In this document: in pieces, positions 8,577 through 16,756 of the stretch
Layout of the letters: each line of letters opens with the position of its first letter
Position numbering within the stretch: the first letter of the stretch is position 1
Assembly: GCA_021772875.1 (NCBI GenBank)
Contig: JAJFLD010000065.1
Coordinates: 1-16,839, forward strand
Source of the DNA: Ghiorsea sp.
GTDB taxonomy: Bacteria; Pseudomonadota; Zetaproteobacteria; Mariprofundales; Mariprofundaceae
Length of the DNA: 16,839 nt
Reading direction: 5' to 3'
Position numbers and translations under genes: made by a program
The notes under the pieces: generated by a model
Seen by the model: the letters and a program-made list of their open reading frames with translations, nothing else
Told to the model about the DNA's origin: nothing
Database searches by the model: none

Positions 8577-8598
8577 TTGATATCACTTATCATGCCAA
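8571..8598 (-). promoter_or_regulatory. Candidate sigma70-like promoter of the receptor operon
   Basis: Reading the minus strand, TTGGCA (8593-8598; 5 of 6 to the -35 consensus) is followed after 16 bases by TATTCA (8571-8576; 3 of 6 to the -10 consensus). It sits ~140 bases before the receptor ATG in an AT-rich gap. The -10 is weak, so this is only a candidate. Confidence 0.25.
8578..8592 (-). promoter_or_regulatory. Possible Fur-like box
   Basis: The minus-strand 15-mer TGATAAGTGATATCA matches the 7-1-7 Fur pattern TGATAATNATTATCA at 11 of 14 defined positions and lies in the spacer of the candidate promoter. Its outer arms TGATA and TATCA are a perfect inverted repeat. AT-rich DNA yields such matches by chance, so confidence is low. 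If real, the receptor-YfiR-kinase operon would be iron-repressed. Confidence 0.22.
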
Positions 8599-8693
8599 TA
8601 AATTTAGTACGCTCTAAATTCGAACGCATAGTTTATATATTGATACACAATGAACAACGAACATCTAAAAAACTAACTTCTTTTAATGGCTGA

Positions 8694-9938
8694 TTAAGGA
8701 TTTAATGTACTGTATGTAAAAAGCATGCACATTTCATCTAAAGATCCCAAACCAAAATAGGTGGCTTGGTTTACGCCTGTGGAGTCATAATAACAATCCA
8801 AACGAATTTTATCCGAGCTCTTTAAGAGAACTGGAGTCTGATAATCAAAAAACCTTTGCCAATTACGTCGCCAATGAGGGATATCGCCTAAACACTGCTC
8901 CTGCCCAGCAGAATTGATGCGTGTCACCCGCATTTGACGTCCTAACTGGTGTGCATGTGGCATAATTTTCCATAGATTTGAACTCTGCGTTGCACCTAGA
9001 TAGCTAGAGAGATTGAATATTTTACTATTAAGAACGTTACTTTGATTGGGTGGTATATATATAGAAGCATCATTAAATTCTTGAACATAACCTTCTTTAG
9101 CAACCTTATTCTTATACTCCAATTTCAGGGTACTTTGATCAGGGAAACTGCCCGAAGCAATGTTGTAATGCACTTGCATAATAAGCTTTTGCCCTGCTGT
9201 AAATCGAATACCTGTATCAACAGGAAAGCGGGTAACACCACTACCTGGCCCCCAAGCCCCAACCAAACTATCAGCTACCCCGGTCCCACCAAAACAACTG
9301 TAACCCAATCCAACTTCCTTGGATGCTTTAATCAATGCTTGTTGATATGCCACATCACTTGTTTTAAACAACAAAACATGATGTACAATACGCTTGTCGC
9401 CAGGTTCTAATTCATAGGCGGTGAGAAATTTCTGTTGCGTCAAACCCGAATCCATAGGGAAACATCGATAATCATCCGGCCCACTGGATGGGACATAAAA
9501 ATTTGCCATCGTTAAAGAGTAGGCATCAATATTTAAATGCTCCAACAGCTGTGGCGGCGTTGCCGGTTTCACAGGGCCTTCTGGCATGCCTTCAGCTAAC
9601 CATCGCGAAAACCTGTTGATTTCTGCATCCGTTAACCAACCGTGATTCTTAAAAGTCTGACATGACCCACTCGCATCCATGCTGTATGGCGGCATGGTGC
9701 GATTGGCCGTGGCTATTTTCATATCCGTAGCCATCATTTTAGCTTGCTGATAATCTTCTAAAGGAAAGGGCGCAATTTCGCCGTTGCTATGGCAGGCAAC
9801 ACAGTACTTGGCCAATAAAGGTTGGATATGCTCGCTGTAGGTCGTTGGTGTAGTTGGCGCGGCTGAATCATCAGCCTGACAACCACATAATAAAAACATC
9901 ATACATGCACAGATAAATTTAAAAAAAACTATCTTCAC
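8694..9938 (-). CDS. Lipoprotein: cytochrome c domain fused to PHM/DBH-like copper monooxygenase
   Basis: This is a 414-residue secreted protein. The N-terminus has a hydrophobic stretch with a lipobox-like 'LCGC' (C20). Residues ~34-118 form a small c-type haem domain with CVACH at 46-50 and a probable axial Met at M82 (TMPP). The rest resembles copper type II ascorbate-dependent monooxygenases: H186-H187 (IVHHVLLF) and H257 (MQVHYN) would bind CuH; H328 and H330 (MPHAHQLG) and M403 (LDEMCMLF) would bind CuM. All six ligands are present, so it is probably active, oxidising an unknown substrate at the cell surface. The haem domain could supply electrons in place of ascorbate (inference). The GTG start has GGGAG about 9 bases upstream. 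A weak promoter candidate (10019-10024 with 9996-10001, 17-base spacer) lies in the gap before it. Confidence 0.85.
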   Translation of the reverse strand: MKIVFFKFICACMMFLLCGCQADDSAAPTTPTTYSEHIQPLLAKYCVACHSNGEIAPFPLEDYQQAKMMATDMKIATANRTMPPYSMDASGSCQTFKNHGWLTDAEINRFSRWLAEGMPEGPVKPATPPQLLEHLNIDAYSLTMANFYVPSSGPDDYRCFPMDSGLTQQKFLTAYELEPGDKRIVHHVLLFKTSDVAYQQALIKASKEVGLGYSCFGGTGVADSLVGAWGPGSGVTRFPVDTGIRFTAGQKLIMQVHYNIASGSFPDQSTLKLEYKNKVAKEGYVQEFNDASIYIPPNQSNVLNSKIFNLSSYLGATQSSNLWKIMPHAHQLGRQMRVTRINSAGQEQCLGDIPHWRRNWQRFFDYQTPVLLKSSDKIRLDCYYDSTGVNQATYFGLGSLDEMCMLFTYSTLNP

Positions 9939-10079
9939 CGTTGTTCTCCCATCTGACGCTCAAGTACCGCCCAACATCATTCGTAACAGCCTTCATATGT
10001 ATTGAATTTTAAATACCATCTCAATAAAGTATCTATGGTGTTTAGCTTTGGCTCAATTGAAGTTATTTAGTCAACCGCG

Positions 10080-11972
10080 TTACTGCTCCGTAACTCTAAG
10101 CACTTGATCAACTGCTACGTTTTTTAAAATTTGCGTACGACCACTGGGCCAAATGATATTGATACTATCTATACTTGTATTACCGGCTAATCCAAAATGT
10201 ATTCTTGCTTGGTTTTGCGTATTTTTATGAATACCCGCATTTTGTTCTCTTTTTTGCGTTACCTTTCCGCTTGTTAAATACACCACAGCTCCAACACCCT
10301 CGGTTTGAGAAAAGCGCCCCACCAAATCAATTTCTATCCAATGGTTTTTCCCTCCTATGTTGTGAAACAGCTGTTGCGGGCCACTTAGATTCAATGGTTT
10401 CAAACCTTCACCATTGGTAATAAACAAATCTAAATAGCCATCTTGATCATAATCTGCATAAGCAACACTATCGCCAATACCCAATAAACTACCTGCTGCC
10501 CCTCCTGCATTTTTAATGATCGCAAACACACCCTTGCCCATATTTTTTAACAATATATTTTCTTTGTTTAGTGCCGATCCTGATTGAACGATATATAAAT
10601 CCAAGTTCATATCATTATCAAAATCAGCTGCCACCACTGACTTCCCTTGAACCGCAGGCACAGCGCTACTCATAAATTTTCCAGCTTTATTTAGAAACAA
10701 CGTCCCATTTACAGGTGCTTCGTTATTTAACCCTGTAACTGATATAAGCTGGATATTTGTCGCTGATATAACCGCGTTCAGTTTCGAATGAACATCAAAT
10801 CCACGCACTGTCCATTCGGCTTTTGTTGGATTATAGCCAATATATGCACCTGGCTTATTTTGCGGCAGAAGACCTGCCGAACTTGGGTTTGCTGGGTCTA
10901 ATATGAACGAACTGGTTGTTGGATTTGTGCCTGCCCCTCCAATAAACACACTTGCAAAAGTCGTGCCACCCAACTGAAATGTGACGATGCCTTGTGCAGT
11001 AAACACAAATTCTTTCATGATATTACCTGTGAGCACCAATTTAGCGTTCAATTCATTTGCCGAAGCTTTGGCCACTTGAGATTCGGAAGTGACTAATGAG
11101 CGTGCTACATACACATCAGTAAACTTATCATTATTAAAATCGCCAAATGCTGCATCTTGCGCATTTGAGCTGACAGGAAGAATCTTTGACGTGGAAAGAC
11201 TTTTCAGAGGCAATGTCCTCATATCAAAAATCGCATCAGGAAACCGATAACCCGAGACAATGATTTCTTGAATATCATCATTGTTCAAGTCTGCCAGTTG
11301 CACTGATTTCTGATCGGCCAATGGCAAAATAAACCCTAATGACGCTCTAGATGCCAAAAAATTCGCTGTCTGCACATCTTGTAAAAAAACTTCCGATTCG
11401 CCTCCTGAGCGATAAAAACCTGAAAAAACAAAATCAGTAAGGCCATTGTGATTCAAATCAATAGGGAGTGGCGTTCTGCCTCGACCTGCGGGGTAACTCA
11501 AACCCTTGGCAACAGCCAGATCAATAAAAGTACCTGCCTTGTTGAAAAAAACATGATTCGGGCCAGCTCCTTGTCCACTATTTGCTCCCACGAGCTCAAC
11601 CAAGTCAAGGCTTCCATCCAAGTCTATATCCGTCCACACTGCACCATGCGTATCCGCATAAGGATCACCAAACCAGTATTGGTCTATAGCTTGCGTAAAT
11701 GTGCCATTACCATTATTCACATATAAATCAGGTTTATTGGCGTGATTCCCTACCCATAAATCTGCAAAACCATCCCCATTAACATCTCCCCATGAGCCAG
11801 CTCCAAACGATGGCCCTGCCTTGGAAAAACCCGCCTGACTGGTAACATCTTCAAAAAAAGTTTGCTCGAGAACAACTGGAGAACCACTTACTGGAACATC
11901 ATAATTCACCGAAGAAGATGAATTACAGCCAGTCATTATAAGTATCAACAGCGATAGCCAAAAGTACCTCAT
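10080..11972 (-). CDS. FG-GAP/VCBS repeat lipoprotein with C-terminal ASPIC-UnbV domain (CRTAC1-like)
   Basis: The 630-residue protein starts with a lipoprotein signal 'LLILIMTGC' (C16) and a serine-rich linker. The body holds at least seven FG-GAP/VCBS-type repeats with Asp-rich calcium-loop motifs: 'DVNGDGFADLWV', 'DIDLDGSLDLV', 'DLNHNGLTDFV', 'DLNNDDIQEII', 'DFNNDKFTDVYV', 'DFDNDMNLDLYI' and 'DYDQDGYLDLFI'. These point to a seven- or eight-bladed beta-propeller that binds Ca2+. The last ~80 residues match the ASPIC/UnbV module ('VGAVVYLTSGKVTQKRE', 'IHFGLAGNTSIDSINIIWPSG'). Such proteins are surface or extracellular and of uncertain role, probably adhesion or scaffolding. The gene lies 141 bases upstream of the copper monooxygenase on the same strand, so cotranscription is possible. 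The ATG has no clear Shine-Dalgarno site. Confidence 0.88.
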   Translation of the reverse strand: MRYFWLSLLILIMTGCNSSSSVNYDVPVSGSPVVLEQTFFEDVTSQAGFSKAGPSFGAGSWGDVNGDGFADLWVGNHANKPDLYVNNGNGTFTQAIDQYWFGDPYADTHGAVWTDIDLDGSLDLVELVGANSGQGAGPNHVFFNKAGTFIDLAVAKGLSYPAGRGRTPLPIDLNHNGLTDFVFSGFYRSGGESEVFLQDVQTANFLASRASLGFILPLADQKSVQLADLNNDDIQEIIVSGYRFPDAIFDMRTLPLKSLSTSKILPVSSNAQDAAFGDFNNDKFTDVYVARSLVTSESQVAKASANELNAKLVLTGNIMKEFVFTAQGIVTFQLGGTTFASVFIGGAGTNPTTSSFILDPANPSSAGLLPQNKPGAYIGYNPTKAEWTVRGFDVHSKLNAVISATNIQLISVTGLNNEAPVNGTLFLNKAGKFMSSAVPAVQGKSVVAADFDNDMNLDLYIVQSGSALNKENILLKNMGKGVFAIIKNAGGAAGSLLGIGDSVAYADYDQDGYLDLFITNGEGLKPLNLSGPQQLFHNIGGKNHWIEIDLVGRFSQTEGVGAVVYLTSGKVTQKREQNAGIHKNTQNQARIHFGLAGNTSIDSINIIWPSGRTQILKNVAVDQVLRVTEQ

Positions 11973-12214
11973 TATATTTTAAATCCACTTGTCGAATACT
12001 GAATCACAGACCTACCCCAAATTAATAACTTTTTTGCATCATAACATACTTTCGCGTGGCTACCATGATAAAGCGTCCCCAATCAAAGATTGGAAAACAA
12101 AGAGCAACATTGCTTTAGCTTATCCTTCACGACAAAATAGCCCAAAGTATATGAAATGAATGATGAACAATACTCAAAAAAATTCAACAATGCCCCACGA
12201 AAATAATACTTAAC
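11973..12214. other. AT-rich intergenic gap with two small hairpins
   Basis: This gap separates the antiporter cluster from the ASPIC lipoprotein; both are on the minus strand. It holds a perfect 6-bp hairpin CCAATC-AAA-GATTGG (12079-12093) and a shorter AGCA-ACAT-TGCT (12103-12114). On the minus strand the second is followed by CTTTGTTTT, so it may be a weak terminator for the antiporter operon. I see no coding region and no convincing -35/-10 pair for the downstream lipoprotein. Confidence 0.4.
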
Positions 12215-13492
12215 TCAAATCATCAACCAAATAAGTAACATCCCCATCATCACAGCCATCATCATTCTCACACTCCACCTATCCATCAATCGCTGTAGTT
12301 TTTGCATGTGCATCACGTGGAGGGATTGTAATACAATCTGATGGGCAGCATGCCTTAAAGCGTTTAATTTGTGCAGTTGCACATTGCGCCATTGGATGAA
12401 GTCCTCAAATTTTTGCTTCAAGTAAATGTTCAATTGTTTTATACCATGCAATGTTGTCTCAGGTGGCTGATGTTCATGCTCTACTCGGCCAAGAAGCAAA
12501 ATCAGGCAAACCATGGAAATTACCAATACAGCAATGTAGGGATAAGCCAAATAATGAAAGTCATGCCACAAAGAGGGGTAAGTCAACCCTATGCCCAACA
12601 GCGCTATAAACAGGCTGGAATAAGCTATGGCAGCATAGGCAGGAAACAGTCTAATTTGACGGACAGCATAGAACTTAAACATGACATAAAGAATGCCAAC
12701 CCCACCTATGCTTTGTAAGATTAGTCCCCATGCATCAAAATTGTACTGGCCTAGAGGTAACCAACGAAGCATGCCAAGCAACGCCATCGCAACGGGGACT
12801 GAAACCAATAGCAGCCGCTTCGGTGAAGATGTAGCACTGAATGTGGTTGAAAGCCACAAGCTAAATGGCCATATGCCTGCTTTAAGTGCAAAAGCACCAA
12901 GAACCATAGCCATATAGAAATCTGTTGTGGGTACATTGGACATGACTTGTTGGACAAGCTGAAATTGCAGATGTTCAGTGTTTGATGCAACCAGCAGCAA
13001 TGCTTCGAACAGCGCTAAATCCGCTACAATCAGACAGATGAGATACAGCCTACCTGCTCGGCGCACTGCGTCGTTGCTACCATGAATCAGTAAACCATAA
13101 AACCCATAACTCATCAGGGTTGAAAAGCAGAAGAATGTGACGAGGTCGGAAGCCAAAATCAGACCTATATTACCACTCATCGTAAGCAGGAATAATGTGG
13201 CCAAATAATTGTTTGGTGCAGGGTGTTTTGTTCGCCACAACATCATAGCGACCAAGAGCCAAAGCGCTACGATAACAGCAAGAAGCCAACGGGTTTGCTC
13301 ATCCAGCGAAAAGCTGGTTCCAAACAGCAGCCAAGGCACAGTTAATGTATTATCGACAACAAATAGAATCAGTAGCACCGCTGGCAACATAGCCAACAGC
13401 TGTGGCAATGGCAGCCGCTTATGCAATGCAGGCAAAGCCAGTAACAATGGCCAGCATACCGCAAGCCAGAGCAGAGAATCAGCAATACTCAT
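12215..13492 (-). CDS. Shortened, degenerate antiporter-like subunit (NuoL/MrpD fold)
   Basis: This 425-residue, multi-pass membrane protein aligns by eye with the antiporter-like subunit encoded just upstream, through 'LATLFLLTMSGNIGLILASD', 'GLLIHGSNDAVRRAGRLYL' and 'LGAFALKAGIWPFSLWL'. The TM7 lysine is kept (K204). However, the TM5 glutamate position is T125, the TM8 lysine position is alanine, and HGWLP is replaced by SLWLS. The core appears to stop after about TM12. Residues ~336-406 then form a polar, His- and Gln-rich helical stretch followed by a final membrane segment (407-425), resembling the lateral-helix end of NuoL. ATG 13492, 2 bases after the upstream stop, is preferred; a TTG at 13531 would overlap that gene by 37 bases. 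Last gene of the cluster; probably structural rather than pumping. Confidence 0.75.
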   Translation of the reverse strand: MSIADSLLWLAVCWPLLLALPALHKRLPLPQLLAMLPAVLLILFVVDNTLTVPWLLFGTSFSLDEQTRWLLAVIVALWLLVAMMLWRTKHPAPNNYLATLFLLTMSGNIGLILASDLVTFFCFSTLMSYGFYGLLIHGSNDAVRRAGRLYLICLIVADLALFEALLLVASNTEHLQFQLVQQVMSNVPTTDFYMAMVLGAFALKAGIWPFSLWLSTTFSATSSPKRLLLVSVPVAMALLGMLRWLPLGQYNFDAWGLILQSIGGVGILYVMFKFYAVRQIRLFPAYAAIAYSSLFIALLGIGLTYPSLWHDFHYLAYPYIAVLVISMVCLILLLGRVEHEHQPPETTLHGIKQLNIYLKQKFEDFIQWRNVQLHKLNALRHAAHQIVLQSLHVMHMQKLQRLMDRWSVRMMMAVMMGMLLIWLMI

Positions 13493-13494
13493 GG

Positions 13495-14988
13495 TCAGTA
13501 AAACTCCCGCACTGAAATCAGCTTTGCCCAATCCAGTGGGCTAAATGGAAGCGTGGCCAGCAGCCCTGCTGCCAGAGCCAGCGCTGCTGTAATCAAGGGA
13601 GGCAATAGCAATGCCCAAGCAGTTTCCATGCGGCCAAAATCATGTTCATGCGGCCATGAGCTTGGCGTTTTTTTGAACCATGCAGCATACAATATGGGTA
13701 AAAAGTAGGCGGCGTTGAGCAGGCTGCTGCCCGCCAATACCAACAACACCCAGTTCTGCCCTGCCTCCAGCGCACCCATCCCCAGATACCACTTGCTGAT
13801 AAAACCAGCCACTGGTGGTGCGCCAATCATGCCAAAAGCACCAACGGTGAATGCCGCCATAGTCCATGGCATGCGTTGCCCCACGCCATTCATCTCACTG
13901 ACTTTGTGTATACCCAGTGTTTCAGCCAAATTACCTGCACAGAAAAACAACGTGATTTTCATCAGCCCCTGATGCACCAGATGCACCACCCCGCCAATCG
14001 TAGCTATAGGCCCTGCAATGGCGACACCGAGCACAACATAAGAGACCTGACTGATGGTAGAGAAAGCTAACCTGCGCTTGAGGTCATCCTGAAAAAGTGC
14101 GCGCAGAGAGCCATAGATAATCGTAAATCCTGCCAGCCATGCCAGTGGCTCCATAACCCCCAAACCTGTGGCAAAATCGACGCCAAAGACATCATAAACC
14201 ACACGTACGATACCAAATGCACCAGCCTTCACCACAGCTACAGCATGCAATAAGGCACTCACCGGTGCCGGTGCCACCATGGCCAGCGGTAGCCATCCGT
14301 GAAGTGGTACAATGGCCGCTTTCACGCCGAGCCCTGCAATCATCAATACAAAAATAATAATCAGGGCGTGTCTGTGTTCCTCTCCTAGTCCAGCGAGGAA
14401 CCCCCGTGGCGTAAATTCCAGTGTGCCAGTCAGGCTGTAAAGCCATGCTGTTCCCAGGAGCAATAAAGCTCCACCAATCATGGTGTATACAAGATAAGTA
14501 TGCCCTGCTTTGCGTGCTTCTTCCGTACCGCGATGAATCAGCAGTGGGTAGGTTGCAAGTGTTAGCAGCTCATAAAAAATTAAAAAGGTAATCATATTAC
14601 CCGATAGGGCGACACCCACTGTGGCGGTTACACAAAGGCTAAAAAAACCAAAGAAGCGACTGCGATGGGGTGAGCCTTCCAGGTAACCAATCGCGTAAAT
14701 CGTGGTGACCAGCCATAGCACTGTGGAGAGGCCAACGAACAACAATGCCAGAGGCCCTGCCCTTAAAACAAACTCCAGATTTGGAAGCAGCGGCAAACGT
14801 GTCTCAAAATGATGTCCATTGTAAACACCCCAGACCATCCAGCTGACCAATGCCAGCTTAACAAACGCACCCAACAAATTAAGGGCCGTTCGCAGGCGTA
14901 CCTGCTCTTCAGCCAGGGTAAAAATAACCAGGCCAGGCAGCAATGAACTTGCGACCACCAACAGTGGAATCCACGCATCCCAATTCAA
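13495..14988 (-). CDS. Proton-translocating antiporter-like subunit (MrpD/NuoM family)
   Basis: This 497-residue protein with ~14 membrane segments belongs to the proton_antipo_M family. The proton-pathway residues are intact: E140 in TM5 (FYELLTL), K223 in TM7 (GVKAAIVPLHGWLP), K254 in TM8 (AVVKAGAFG) and K344 in TM12 (HQGLMKITLFF). The 'FIIYGSLRAL'-like region and 'FSTISQVSYV' are also typical. It is a second D-type subunit next to the first one and would form a separate ion channel in the membrane arm of an Mrp-type complex. The start is TTG at 14988, overlapping the upstream TGA by 4 bases (TTGA), with GGAGG 6 bases before it. NuoM and NuoN are alternative names, but there are no complex I hydrophilic subunits here to support a full NADH dehydrogenase. 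Confidence 0.88.
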   Translation of the reverse strand: MNWDAWIPLLVVASSLLPGLVIFTLAEEQVRLRTALNLLGAFVKLALVSWMVWGVYNGHHFETRLPLLPNLEFVLRAGPLALLFVGLSTVLWLVTTIYAIGYLEGSPHRSRFFGFFSLCVTATVGVALSGNMITFLIFYELLTLATYPLLIHRGTEEARKAGHTYLVYTMIGGALLLLGTAWLYSLTGTLEFTPRGFLAGLGEEHRHALIIIFVLMIAGLGVKAAIVPLHGWLPLAMVAPAPVSALLHAVAVVKAGAFGIVRVVYDVFGVDFATGLGVMEPLAWLAGFTIIYGSLRALFQDDLKRRLAFSTISQVSYVVLGVAIAGPIATIGGVVHLVHQGLMKITLFFCAGNLAETLGIHKVSEMNGVGQRMPWTMAAFTVGAFGMIGAPPVAGFISKWYLGMGALEAGQNWVLLVLAGSSLLNAAYFLPILYAAWFKKTPSSWPHEHDFGRMETAWALLLPPLITAALALAAGLLATLPFSPLDWAKLISVREFY

Positions 14989-16454
14989 GGCTGGCCTCCA
15001 CTGATTGTAAATGGATTACCAATATCCATGAGTGGTATGATCAGCGGTGCGAGAAAACCGAGCAGAATAGCCCCACAGGCCAATAGCAATGCGACCCATT
15101 CCATCCTTGCCGGCACAGCATGTGCTTCATGGGATACTGGTGCTTTCGTAAAGGTTCGCCCCAACACTTTGAACACATATGCCGCGGCCAACAAACTGCC
15201 AAGAAGAATCACCATCACCAGATCCCAGCGCCCCTGTGAGAGTGCGGATTCAAGCAATAGCCATTTGCCGACAAAACCACCGCTTGGCGGCAAGCCAATA
15301 ATGCTAACACCGGCCAAGGCAAAAGCTCCGGCAGTAAGTGGAAGGCGCTGCACCACACGATCCAAATCAGCGATGCGATCATGGCCGCCAAAACGTATCA
15401 GGTTACCAGCTGCGAGAAACATCGCCGCTTTGGCCAACGCATGTGATAATGCCAAATACGCAACGGCTATCCAAACTGTCGCACCTGCAATCGTAGCCAG
15501 TGGAAATGCGATGAACAGATAACCCAACTGGGCCACAGTAGAATAAGCGATAAGTAGTTTTAGCCGTGTCTGGCGGAGTGCTTGCAGCGAGCCCCAAATT
15601 ACGGCGACTGAACCAAGCAGCCCGAACAGTGTTTCAGCACCGCCGCTGTGAGGGGCGAAAATCTCAAGCCACAAGCGCAATAAAATATAAAAAGCGCCCT
15701 TGATGACCAAGGCAGAAAGCAGTGCACTTACTGGTGCAGAGGCATTGGCATGGGTAGCAGGCAACCAGAAGTGCAGCGGCACCAATGCCATTTTAAGTGC
15801 CAAACCTGTCCCCATCAAACCAAACGCCACCCACAGTACAGGTTCAGATTTCGCCTGTGTGGCTAAAATGGCGATATCCACACTACCATAGCCATGGTAG
15901 AGCAGTGCCACACCAAGCAGGTAAGCCAGTGATCCCAACAGTGTTGTCAACAGGTAACGCATCGCTCCAGCCAGCGCATCCGGGCCGCCAGTCAACGATG
16001 CCAATGCCACGGCAGCCAGCCCCACCAACTCCAGCGTGATATAGAGGTTGAAAATATCGGCAGAAAGGTAAAGCGCGTTCAGCGATGCCAGCAGCAACAG
16101 CCATAGCGGCCAGAAGCGAGCCGCATCCTGATGCTTAAAATACGATGTTGCATAAATGCTGATGCCAAGCCCTACCAATGCGGTGATGGCAAGCATCAAC
16201 AGGCTCAAACCATCCGCATACAACCCTATACCCAGAGGTGCTTCCCAGCCGCCGATGGCATGGTGATATACACCTGTCTCTCGCATCTGCCAGCCCAAGC
16301 CAACCACTGAAAGCAACAGCGCAAACAATGTCGTCACACCGATGAAGCTGGCTACTCGTGAGAAAAGGAAACACAGCACAGCTGCCGCCAGCGGCAGCAG
16401 AACTAAGATGATTGCCCAGTGGGTATCAGTAAGAAAGACTTGCAACAATTTCAC
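14985..16454 (-). CDS. mnhD: Monovalent cation/H+ antiporter subunit D (MrpD/MnhD-like)
   Basis: This 489-residue multi-pass membrane protein of the proton_antipo_M family has conserved E142 (TLELVGL, TM5), K221 (ALKMALVPLHFWLP, TM7), K252 (ALVIKGAFY, TM8) and H338/K342 (LSHALAKAAMFLAAGN, TM12). The placement directly after a C subunit is that of MnhD/MrpD in Mrp antiporter operons, which exchange Na+ (or K+) for H+ and serve pH and sodium homeostasis. Its GTG start overlaps the C-subunit stop by 4 bases (GTGA), and its own stop overlaps the next start by 4 bases, so translation is strongly coupled. Family membership is secure; the D assignment rests on gene order and could also be written NuoN/NuoM-like. 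Confidence 0.88.
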   Translation of the reverse strand: MKLLQVFLTDTHWAIILVLLPLAAAVLCFLFSRVASFIGVTTLFALLLSVVGLGWQMRETGVYHHAIGGWEAPLGIGLYADGLSLLMLAITALVGLGISIYATSYFKHQDAARFWPLWLLLLASLNALYLSADIFNLYITLELVGLAAVALASLTGGPDALAGAMRYLLTTLLGSLAYLLGVALLYHGYGSVDIAILATQAKSEPVLWVAFGLMGTGLALKMALVPLHFWLPATHANASAPVSALLSALVIKGAFYILLRLWLEIFAPHSGGAETLFGLLGSVAVIWGSLQALRQTRLKLLIAYSTVAQLGYLFIAFPLATIAGATVWIAVAYLALSHALAKAAMFLAAGNLIRFGGHDRIADLDRVVQRLPLTAGAFALAGVSIIGLPPSGGFVGKWLLLESALSQGRWDLVMVILLGSLLAAAYVFKVLGRTFTKAPVSHEAHAVPARMEWVALLLACGAILLGFLAPLIIPLMDIGNPFTISGGQP

Positions 16455-16756
16455 TCTGTTGAATCATCGGGCAGCATTGCCCTACCCGTTTCGGTGGCGA
16501 GTTTCACCATCAAAACCAGAGCAACCGCCGTGGCCGATACTGCAACTACAATACCAGTAATCACCATGGCATGTGGTACCACATCAGGCAACGCATCGCC
16601 GCCATGCTTTGCCAATGCTACCAGCACAAGTGAAACGCCACTTCCCATGATATTGATTGCCAGAATTTTACGCAGCAAATGGTCATGAACAATCAAGGCA
16701 TATAAACCAAGCACAAATAGTCCAATACCTGCCAGTGCAAAGCTAATATTACTCAT
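16451..16756 (-). CDS. mnhC: Cation:proton antiporter subunit C (MrpC/MnhC, NuoK-like)
   Basis: This 101-residue protein has three membrane helices and matches the MnhC/NuoK fold: 'GIGLFVLGLYALIVHDHLLRKILAINIMGSG', then 'PHAMVITGIVVAVSATAVALVL'. The Pro-His-Ala-Met-Val-Ile-Thr segment is typical of MrpC (PLPQALVLTAIV pattern). MrpC is a small core subunit that packs beside MrpD. ATG 16756 is chosen over an in-frame GTG at 16771 because AGGA lies 5 bases upstream. The ATG overlaps the stop of the preceding gene by 8 bases (ATGAGTAA). The downstream D subunit starts inside this gene's stop codon. Confidence 0.88.
   Translation of the reverse strand: MSNISFALAGIGLFVLGLYALIVHDHLLRKILAINIMGSGVSLVLVALAKHGGDALPDVVPHAMVITGIVVAVSATAVALVLMVKLATETGRAMLPDDSTE

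Noticed and set aside
8236..8580. Plus-strand open frame of 114 codons
   Set aside because: It is antisense to the start of the TonB-dependent receptor and its leader, has no recognisable domain, and the receptor frame explains the region.
8484..8693. c-di-GMP or other riboswitch in the receptor leader, given the YfiR link
   Set aside because: I could not find the conserved core of a GEMM, cobalamin or other known riboswitch; only two simple hairpins are visible.
15028..15522. Plus-strand open frame of 164 codons
   Set aside because: It lies wholly opposite the first D-type subunit; the translation has no membrane pattern or known motif, and such shadows are common in GC-richer genes.
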